Shown here one piece after another: positions 32,461-38,026 of a stretch of DNA of 38,026 nt (position 1 is its first letter; the number at the start of each line of letters is the position of its first letter). Source of the DNA: Verrucomicrobiales bacterium (GTDB lineage: Bacteria > Verrucomicrobiota > Verrucomicrobiia > Limisphaerales > UBA11320). Position numbers and translations under genes: made by a program. The stretch lies in NCBI GenBank assembly GCA_016793885.1, contig JAEUHE010000267.1, forward strand, positions 1-38,026. Reading direction: 5' to 3'. The notes under the pieces were generated by a model. The model worked only from the letters and a program-made list of their open reading frames with translations. It made no database searches and was not told the origin of the DNA.

Positions 32461-33225
32461 TCAAATCCCGGCGTGCCAGGAATAGCCACCTTCGGGGGAG
32501 GCGGAACCGAGGCCTTTGCCGAAGGGCTCGAGCGTGTTGGTCACCGTCAGATGATTGATGTACTTGACGCTCTTGTACGCCAGTTGGCGGGGGACACGCA
32601 TTCGCAACGGACCGCCGAATCCGACGGGGAGATCTCCTCCGTTGAAGCCATAAGCTAACAGCGTCTGCGGGTGTAAGGCATCAGCCAGGTCGAGGCTGTC
32701 CCACCACTCTGCTCTCTCGATCGAGAAATACACCACGAACTTGGCCTGAGGGAGCATGCCGGCAGCCAGGAGGACCGATGATAATGGAGTTCCGATCCAT
32801 TCGGCGATGTAGGACCAACCCTCCTCGCAGATTACTTGGGTGATTTGACTGCTCAGCGGAAGGCTTCGGAGGTCGGAGATTGAGAAGGATCCCGGGTTGG
32901 CAACCAGGCCGTCCACCTTCAACCGCCAATCGGTGAACCCGCCCGCCTGCAGCCGCTTGAAGGCGTCCGTCTCCGGAGGCTTGCCGTTGGCGAATGGAGT
33001 CTTCGAGATCTTGTTCCGAGGAAACTCCCGGGCGAGTTTGTGACGGGTAAGCAATCGGTCGGCGGCATAGGTCAATGCGGTTCCGGGTCCGTAGGGGCCT
33101 CGGCCGTCGGGTGGGATCAGGCCGTACTTGTCGGCGAGGCGTGCAGCGACGCCCAAGCCTGATACCCCGGCAGCGACTGCTATTCCACGGGTGATCAGCT
33201 TTCGGCGGGAAAGGTTCTCGTTCAT
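32461..33225 (-). CDS. Tat-exported molybdopterin-dependent oxidoreductase (sulfite-oxidase fold, MsrP-like)
   Basis: 254 residues. The N-terminus has a twin-arginine signal (SRRKLITRG followed by a hydrophobic stretch), so folding with cofactor before export is expected. The molybdopterin domain (about 95-250) includes the metal-ligand Cys133 in TQVICEEGWSYIAEWIG, LLAYGFNGGDLPVGFGGPLR, and MRVPRQLAYKSVKYINHL. These match the SUOX/YedY superfamily. Family knowledge: members oxidise sulfite or reduce protein methionine sulfoxide in the periplasm; the sequence does not say which. It is much shorter than eukaryotic sulfite oxidase because it lacks the dimerisation domain, as MsrP does. It overlaps the upstream cytochrome b gene by 4 bp (ATGA), so translation is coupled and the two products should work together. 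Confidence 0.9.
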   Translation of the reverse strand: MNENLSRRKLITRGIAVAAGVSGLGVAARLADKYGLIPPDGRGPYGPGTALTYAADRLLTRHKLAREFPRNKISKTPFANGKPPETDAFKRLQAGGFTDWRLKVDGLVANPGSFSISDLRSLPLSSQITQVICEEGWSYIAEWIGTPLSSVLLAAGMLPQAKFVVYFSIERAEWWDSLDLADALHPQTLLAYGFNGGDLPVGFGGPLRMRVPRQLAYKSVKYINHLTVTNTLEPFGKGLGSASPEGGYSWHAGI

Positions 33226-33980
33226 GAATTCTTTTCCACGTTACCAGTGATCATTGCCCAGGTGAGCTTCCTAAAGCCGGTCCGGTAGATCATGACCAGA
33301 TGAGCGAGCAAAAAGAGCGTCAGGAACACGGTAGCGAAAAAGTGCAGGGTGCGTGCCGATTGGTGCCCTCCAAGAACCTCCACGAAAAACGGGAACGCGG
33401 AAGTGAACGCCGGGGACATCGCCAAGCCAGTCCAAATCATCAGCGGGAATGCTCCGAGGATTACGATGAGGTAGCTGATCCGCTGAACCGGGTTGTAGTG
33501 CAGGCTCGCCGCATGGGGACGGAAGCGCAGGTGGTTGAGGCTGGACCGCAGGAGCGCCGTCGGTGAGAGCTCCCCCGATGCGGGTATCAGGTTACGTTTG
33601 AGGTGGCCGGAGCGGAGACCTGAAATGAGGTAATAAAGCCCGGTAGGGACCAGAATCCAAGCGGTTTGAAAGTGCAGCGCGCGGCTCCATCCGTTCTGGT
33701 CTGGTAGTACGTGGGCATACCCTGTGGGCACCGAAGCCCGTGACGACGGAATCGGAAGGGAGAACCACGGAGGGGTGTTGACGTTGCCTTCTTCGCCCCA
33801 ATAAAAACGCGGATGGGAGATAACGATCTCGATCCCCGTGACCAGCAGCGCCAAAAAGCACAAAGTCACTATCCAGTGGGTTGAACGGGTCGTGAGAGAG
33901 TGTCGAACCTGAGTCGTTCCGCGGGTGCCGCCTCGATCGGGGCAAGACTCGGTAGCTGGGGAAATTGATGGTTCAGCCAT
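33222..33980 (-). CDS. Membrane cytochrome b (b561 / thiosulfate-reductase-like) partner of the molybdoenzyme
   Basis: 252 residues with about four membrane helices (near 35-52, 125-145, 168-188, 210-232). Candidate heme-ligand histidines are in TRSTHWIVTL, SRALHFQTAW, and ARTLHFFATVFLTLFLLAHL. A periplasmic loop of about 60 residues between helices 1 and 2 (YWGEEGNVNTPPWFSLP) is typical of the cytochrome b/b6 subunits that pair with molybdenum oxidoreductases. Its 3' end overlaps the molybdoenzyme start by 4 bp. The likely role is electron exchange between the quinone pool and the exported molybdoenzyme. It is not clearly MsrQ, whose sequence is of the ferric-reductase-like type. Its start is about 170 bp from the divergent acyltransferase gene. 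Confidence 0.85.
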   Translation of the reverse strand: MAEPSISPATESCPDRGGTRGTTQVRHSLTTRSTHWIVTLCFLALLVTGIEIVISHPRFYWGEEGNVNTPPWFSLPIPSSRASVPTGYAHVLPDQNGWSRALHFQTAWILVPTGLYYLISGLRSGHLKRNLIPASGELSPTALLRSSLNHLRFRPHAASLHYNPVQRISYLIVILGAFPLMIWTGLAMSPAFTSAFPFFVEVLGGHQSARTLHFFATVFLTLFLLAHLVMIYRTGFRKLTWAMITGNVEKNS

Positions 33981-34149
33981 GGTCGGGTGATGCCAAAGGT
34001 GTTCTGATTCCGATCTGAGGATAAACAGGCTCTTACCGTCAAGGCCTTTTGGTCAGTTTAAGCGAGGATTCGTGCGGGACGCTCGAGCCATCTGGTTTCT
34101 GGATCTACCGGGTTGCGAAAAAGCTTGGGCCATGACCTAATTACCGACT

Positions 34150-35400
34150 ATGGCATCCACGCTTCGCCTCCGCTCCAGGCTTCGCGCGCTCCACGCACGT
34201 CGAAAAGCTCGACGCCGTCCCACTGGAATGCAGTTCGTTGTCGCCGACTCGATCGAGGCTTTGCGCCCTGATCACTGGGATGCCGTCGCGAAGCACGGCG
34301 GCTTCTTCCTTCGCCGGGAGGTTCTACGGGTCATCGAGACTGACGGTCCGGAGAATGTCCGCCCAGTGTACTCCATCATCTACCAAGATGGCGACCCGGC
34401 GGCAATCCTGGCGGCGCAGCGGGTGGAAGTGGCGATGGCCCAGATTCGCTCCTCCGACCCCGCTGCCAAATCGGGGACGAAGCCGCGTTTGCTCAAGCGT
34501 CTGCTGAAGCCGGCGGCAGTGGTTGCGGCCGAGCGGCTGCAGCAACGGATGCTTGTCGCGGGGAACCTGATGTCCTGGGGTTTTCACGGCATCGGGTTCC
34601 GACCCGAGCGGGAAGCTGCCCAGCTTTGGCCTGCCGTTGGGGAAGCTCTTTATCGGATCCGTCGCTCCGACCGACTTTTGGGTCAGACTCAGTTGGTAAT
34701 CGTGAAGGATCTGGGAATGGAACAGGGTCACGTGGAGGGGTTGCATCAGCTCTCGTATCGACCCCTTGAAACCGAGCCGAACATGGTCCTCGCGATTGAT
34801 CCGGCTTGGCGTTCGTATGAGGACTATCTTCAGGCGTTGGACGCAAAATATCGTCGCAATGCCAAAGACCAGCTCAAGAAGTTGGCTTCGGCGGGCTGTA
34901 GCCTGGAGACCTTGACCGACCTCTCCGGCCATGCGGAGCGGCTGCATGAGTTGTATCTAAGTGTTCACCAAAAAGCATCGGTTCGCCTCGTGACCCTTCC
35001 CGCCTCCTACCTTCCCGAATTGGCCAGGGCAGTCGGAGGGGACTTTCGATGTACCGTGGTTCGTCGGGGTGAGGAGATTTTGGGTTTCGTCACCTCCATC
35101 CGTGACGGGGACACCGCGATTGCCTATTACATCGGTTTCGACCGTCAGGTGGCTTCGACGGCCGTCCCGCTCTATCTGCGCCTCCTCCACAGCACTATCA
35201 ATGATGCCATAAGCTGGGGATGTCGCCGACTTTCGTTGGGTCGAACCGCTCTGGAACCAAAAGCGGCCATGGGAGCGAAGCCGGAACCGATGAATGTGTG
35301 GTTGAGACACCGAGTTCCCGCGATGAACTGGATCCTGCGAGGAGTCTTGACCACGGTGGATCATGAAGAGGCTCCAGAGCGCAATCCATTCAAGGGATAG
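34150..35400 (+). CDS. FemAB-like / GNAT-fold acyltransferase
   Basis: 416 residues from ATG 34150; an in-frame ATG at 34228 would remove an Arg-rich 26-residue leader and may be the real start. Two GNAT-like halves can be discerned. The second contains YLQALDAKYRRNAKDQLKKL, EILGFVTSIRDGDTAIAYYI, and RLLHSTINDAISWGCRRLSL, with the 'YY.GFD.......LY..LL...I..A...G...L.LG' cadence of the FemAB / BioF2-like acyltransferase family. Family knowledge: such enzymes transfer an amino acid or acyl group, for example to peptidoglycan precursors or lipid-like acceptors; the substrate is not predictable here. There is no signal peptide. No neighbour suggests a cell-wall operon. Confidence 0.75.
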   Translation: MASTLRLRSRLRALHARRKARRRPTGMQFVVADSIEALRPDHWDAVAKHGGFFLRREVLRVIETDGPENVRPVYSIIYQDGDPAAILAAQRVEVAMAQIRSSDPAAKSGTKPRLLKRLLKPAAVVAAERLQQRMLVAGNLMSWGFHGIGFRPEREAAQLWPAVGEALYRIRRSDRLLGQTQLVIVKDLGMEQGHVEGLHQLSYRPLETEPNMVLAIDPAWRSYEDYLQALDAKYRRNAKDQLKKLASAGCSLETLTDLSGHAERLHELYLSVHQKASVRLVTLPASYLPELARAVGGDFRCTVVRRGEEILGFVTSIRDGDTAIAYYIGFDRQVASTAVPLYLRLLHSTINDAISWGCRRLSLGRTALEPKAAMGAKPEPMNVWLRHRVPAMNWILRGVLTTVDHEEAPERNPFKG

Positions 35401-35483
35401 GAGACTGCGGCTTTAGCGTACGCTTGGACGCATGACCTATTCAGTGCCGGATTGAGCGCTTTCGCCGAGATCAAAGTGTTGCA

Positions 35484-35954
35484 ATGACGACTATGAAACC
35501 CATTGAAGGATATCACCAGATCAAGCCCGAGGATCTGCATTGGCGGCCGTCGAATCTCATGAAGATTCCGAACGCCGATTTTCTCGAACGCACCGGCAGC
35601 GAGAATCTCAGCGCACGGCTTTGGCGAATGCCGCCCAAGAGTGCGAACACCCTGCACAAGCACATCCGTCAGGAGGAGTTCTACTTCGTCTTGGAAGGCA
35701 CCGGTCGCTTGCGCGTAGGGGAGGAGACCTTGACGGTTCCACGACACAGCGGTGTGCTAGTCGGCCCCAGTCAGCTACGTCAGGTTTTCAACGACACCGG
35801 CGAGGATGTGCTGTGGCTCATCGTGGGCGCGCCGGAGGAACTGGAGTTCCTGCAGGGATCCCTCTCCAAAATGGACCTCTCGCTCATTTATCCGGTGGAT
35901 CCGAAGCAGCTGCCCAAGGAACTCGAGGGCGTGCAGTGGCCGCCGAAGGAATAA
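35484..35954 (+). CDS. Cupin-domain protein with an incomplete second metal motif
   Basis: 156 residues, single cupin barrel. Motif 1 is intact: HKHIRQEEFYFVLEGTGRLR with His58, His60 and Glu64. Motif 2 (GVLVGPSQLRQVFND) has Arg/Gln where the fourth metal ligand His normally lies, so metal binding may be weakened or altered. The start may be ATG 35484 or, three codons on, ATG 35493. Family knowledge gives many possible roles (sugar isomerase, small-molecule binding, dioxygenase-like); none is indicated. It lies 83 bp downstream of the acyltransferase gene on the same strand and could be co-transcribed with it. Confidence 0.8.
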   Translation: MTTMKPIEGYHQIKPEDLHWRPSNLMKIPNADFLERTGSENLSARLWRMPPKSANTLHKHIRQEEFYFVLEGTGRLRVGEETLTVPRHSGVLVGPSQLRQVFNDTGEDVLWLIVGAPEELEFLQGSLSKMDLSLIYPVDPKQLPKELEGVQWPPKE

Positions 35955-36436
35955 CGTCGTTTGTGGCATGGGCCGGCCTGCCCCATACCTAGGTTGGGGT
36001 GTCGGCCCATCTGGGACTCGGACGAGGACAGGCGAGTGTTTCACACAAAGGCACAAAGCTCACTAAGCTTTTCGGTGGGGAAGCATTCTCACGGCGGCTC
36101 CTACAGGGAGGAAGAGCGGCCCACGGAACACTATCCCGAGGACTCTTGAACCGCGAAGGAAGCTATGTCTGCAGCGAAAAGCAGAACTCTGTTTTTGTCC
36201 TTCCTCCGGTTACTCATCGCGTCCTTTGCGTCCTTTGCGGTTTAAAACTCGGGCCCCTTCCCATCGGTATCTTTGTGGCTTCGTGCTTACGACGCTACAA
36301 TTGTAGTACGAGCGCTCCCCGCATCCGACTAAAGGCGAATACCCGAAACCGCGAGGATGAGCGATACCTATCGTGTCGGAGCGATACGTGACTTCGCCCG
36401 AACCAAATATTTTTAACAAACTAGAGAACTCATCCT
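35955..36436. other. Gene-free region with nested inverted repeat (482 bp)
   Basis: No credible gene. An outer pair (CACAAAGGCACAAAG at 36044-36058 with CTTTGTGGCTTCGTG at 36271-36285, 13 of 15 pairing) encloses an inner pair (AACCGCGAAGGAAGC at 36149-36163 with GCGTCCTTTGCGGTT at 36228-36242, 13 of 15 pairing). The CGCAAAGGA-type words recall the purine arms of the 6253/8019/11013 repeats without being clear copies. An AT-richer piece near 36400-36435 may hold the promoter of the next gene. Confidence 0.5.
36044..36285. repeat. Nested imperfect inverted repeat
   Basis: Two concentric imperfect inverted repeats (13/15 each) share AAAG/CTTT-rich arms and include the tandem GCGTCCTTTGCGTCCTTTGC at 36219-36238. 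It resembles intergenic repeats I know from verrucomicrobial genomes, but no second copy is present here. Confidence 0.45.
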
Positions 36437-36862
36437 ATGCATACAACTGCCACGAAGCAACTCATCGAAACCCCAGCCAATGTCCCCGGTGGCGCCCAAT
36501 ATCAGCACCTCGCCTACGTGGATGCCTACGACGCTGTCCTGAACTGCGACTATGCTTTTGTCGCCTACAAGGAGACGGATGGTTTCGGCTGGCGCGTGCG
36601 GATCAAGTCTTCCCAGACCGCCGGGGCCGTTTTCGAACCCGATGCGATGCGTTCCAACGCTCGATCCACCGGTGCACAGGGGAAGGCTTGGTTTCAATGG
36701 GGCTACAGCTTCGACCCCAGTGCGAGCGATCCACGATGTATCCAATTCCGTGTGCACGTCGCCAACGGTCAGCCCAGCGAGATTGAAATCTTCGTTCAAC
36801 TGCGGAAATTCGATGGTTCTGCGGATGCCCCGAAATCGGTGAGGTTTTCTTGGCCCGCTTAA
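36437..36862 (+). CDS. Hypothetical protein (141 residues)
   Basis: I do not recognise a family. The protein has no signal peptide or membrane span and looks mainly beta: alternating segments such as DYAFVAYKETDGFGWRVRIK, KAWFQWGYSFDP, IQFRVHVANG and SEIEIFVQLRKF. Codon use resembles the neighbours and the frame is clean, so it is probably real. It follows the nested repeat with no Shine-Dalgarno site. The membrane-protein gene begins 88 bp after it on the same strand, so the two may be co-expressed. Confidence 0.6.
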   Translation: MHTTATKQLIETPANVPGGAQYQHLAYVDAYDAVLNCDYAFVAYKETDGFGWRVRIKSSQTAGAVFEPDAMRSNARSTGAQGKAWFQWGYSFDPSASDPRCIQFRVHVANGQPSEIEIFVQLRKFDGSADAPKSVRFSWPA

Positions 36863-36950
36863 GTGAGTCAGCAAGGAGTGGCTCACGGAGTCCACGGGCT
36901 CTGGGTAAACTGACTTTCTTCACCAGTCCTGATATTTGACCCTCTACTTT

Positions 36951-37907
36951 GTGAACCTGGTTCAGCTGATTCGTATCAATACGGGCCTGGGTATCAGCCT
37001 GGCATTGATGGCTGGCGGGGTGGTGGTCTGCACCCTCCTGGCAGTGATTATGGGGCGCAGCGGCGCATCGCTGCGCCCCATCGTTTGGTTTGCCGGGCTC
37101 TTCGCCTTGGTGGTGGTCCCCCAGTTTCTTGGCAATCTGTACATTGCTTCGCGCAGCGCGAGGGCTGACGTCCTGCGGTCGAGTGCGTTGGCGACTCCTC
37201 CTCCCGAAGATGCACCGGTGAGAGAGGGCCCGATCACCAACGGTCTTCAAAACCTATTCGGTCCCGACGTCGAACCTCAGCTGACGACCGATGCCCGGAA
37301 TATTGGCGGTGGAGTTTTTGAGTCAGCGGACTCTGCCCGCTTCGCCGTTCTGCCTAGCGGGGAAAGTGTTCTCCTGGCGCAGTTCAAGAGTTCGACTCAA
37401 GCGGAGAAGGCATGGGTAGACTACCTGCGCGTCTCGGGGCTGAATCAGCTCCACGGGACCGGAGATTCGCAGCGCGGATTTGTGGTGAGTCGACCGGGCG
37501 GGGATCGTGTCTACGTCCTTCACCTGCAGAGGATGGTGGGGGTTTGGACTGGTGCCAGCGATGAGGCTATCCGCCGGCTTATGGAGGCCGGAGGCTTCGA
37601 TGTTCCACCGCTTTCTCCCTTGCTCACCTCAACTCCCGCTCCGGGTGGTGGCATCCGTGTTGGTGGAGTCTTCTTGCCTTTGAGTCCAAAGCATCGTGCG
37701 CTGCTGGTGTTGGGGTTGGTGCTCTACGGCATGGCTTATGTTTACTTTTACTTCAAGGGTGCTGCCTGGGCAGGGACCTATTCAGCCAAAGCCGGTGTCT
37801 CTGCGCTTTCCTTGAGCGAGCTTTCCAGCCGGCTCGCCGCTCTGAATCAGCTCGATGTTCCTTTTCAGGTCGAACGTGGATTTGCGCCTAACAAGAATGC
37901 GAAGTAG
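36951..37907 (+). CDS. Hypothetical membrane protein with three likely spans
   Basis: 318 residues from GTG 36951; an in-frame TTG at 36936 would add five residues, and no ATG lies near. Two membrane helices near the N-terminus (GLGISLALMAGGVVVCTLLA and IVWFAGLFALVVVPQFLGNL) are followed by an extracytoplasmic or cytoplasmic domain of about 170 residues. That domain has a small alpha/beta look (VLLAQFKSSTQAEKAWVDYL, DRVYVLHLQRMVGVWTG). A third helix (LLVLGLVLYGMAYVYFYF) follows. The short tail after it contains LSLSELSSRLAALNQLDVPF, a conserved-looking amphipathic segment. No known family or catalytic motif. It ends 119 bp before the window edge. Confidence 0.7.
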   Translation: MNLVQLIRINTGLGISLALMAGGVVVCTLLAVIMGRSGASLRPIVWFAGLFALVVVPQFLGNLYIASRSARADVLRSSALATPPPEDAPVREGPITNGLQNLFGPDVEPQLTTDARNIGGGVFESADSARFAVLPSGESVLLAQFKSSTQAEKAWVDYLRVSGLNQLHGTGDSQRGFVVSRPGGDRVYVLHLQRMVGVWTGASDEAIRRLMEAGGFDVPPLSPLLTSTPAPGGGIRVGGVFLPLSPKHRALLVLGLVLYGMAYVYFYFKGAAWAGTYSAKAGVSALSLSELSSRLAALNQLDVPFQVERGFAPNKNAK

Positions 37908-38026
37908 GCAGGAGCGCAGAGACAGTGGGTGGCTGAGTTAACTGTTTAGGAACGAGCGCTACTGCTTACATCGCGTGTTGGAGGGAGCCGCGTCAGGGGA
38001 CGCAGGCTATAGGAAGAGTAAGGGGT

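Noticed and set aside
35990..36015. GGGGTGTCGGCCCAT as a fourth member of the GGGT/ACCC box family
   Set aside because: It lacks the ACCC half on the correct side and has no start codon at the expected distance.
1..38026. CRISPR arrays, tRNA or rRNA genes, toxin-antitoxin, phage or transposase genes
   Set aside because: Looked for by eye on both strands. No regularly spaced repeats, cloverleaf-like conserved tRNA blocks, rRNA signatures or recognisable mobile-element proteins were found.

Overview
The window looks like a chromosomal segment of a free-living member of the PVC superphylum, most likely a verrucomicrobium. That reading is an inference. It rests on a giant secreted dehydrogenase-like cytochrome c of the Pirellula/Verrucomicrobium heme-domain type, a DUF6288 PDZ/HEAT protein, a PEP-CTERM protein, several very long secreted proteins, GC-rich codon use, few Shine-Dalgarno sites and long gene-free stretches filled with small dispersed repeats. 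I see no rRNA, tRNA, CRISPR array, transposase, integrase or phage gene.

Layout. At 0.2-6.0 kb are two minus-strand genes for secreted proteins: a propeller/HEAT/cytochrome c/DUF6807 fusion and an FG-GAP-like propeller. At 6.0-8.0 kb is an iron-sulfur bacterial photolyase gene, set between copies of a roughly 115-nt stem-loop repeat. At 8.3-10.4 kb a secreted two-domain LppY/LpqO-rhodanese fusion and a PEP-CTERM protein diverge. At 10.4-11.35 kb is a gene-free repeat zone. At 11.35-12.7 kb arsM and a sigZ-type sigma factor gene form a tight pair. At 12.8-17.06 kb is a visibly decaying stretch: a P-type ATPase gene that has lost its 3' third, an SDR gene with an internal deletion and a lost catalytic lysine, and an ABC-permease tail fragment, interleaved with an intact aldehyde dehydrogenase gene. 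At 17.07-18.54 kb a CurA-type reductase and a small acidic protein form an apparent operon. A repeated GGGT-N3/4-ACCC box precedes the aldehyde dehydrogenase gene and this operon at matching distances, and a third box lies upstream of the broken SDR gene, suggesting a small (perhaps stress) regulon. At 18.6-22.3 kb are a cytochrome P450 gene and the DUF6288 gene. At 22.3-23.0 kb is a gene-free zone with hairpins, a perfect 31-bp inverted repeat and a probable 3' gene remnant.

At 23.0-32.3 kb lie two giant divergent genes for secreted proteins. The minus-strand one encodes five units with an exact 163-residue period and an invariant Cys-x4-Trp...Cys signature. The plus-strand one encodes a catalytically intact subtilase embedded between pentapeptide repeats, an I9-like prodomain, a dockerin-like segment and fourteen FG-GAP/VCBS calcium loops. 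This pair is the most novel-looking part of the window.

At 32.5-34.0 kb is a translationally coupled pair for a Tat-exported sulfite-oxidase-fold molybdoenzyme and a membrane cytochrome b, resembling a periplasmic molybdenum reductase or oxidase with its quinone-side partner. At 34.1-37.9 kb are a FemAB/GNAT-like acyltransferase gene, a cupin gene, a gene-free nested inverted repeat, and two genes I do not recognise, one encoding a membrane protein with three likely spans.
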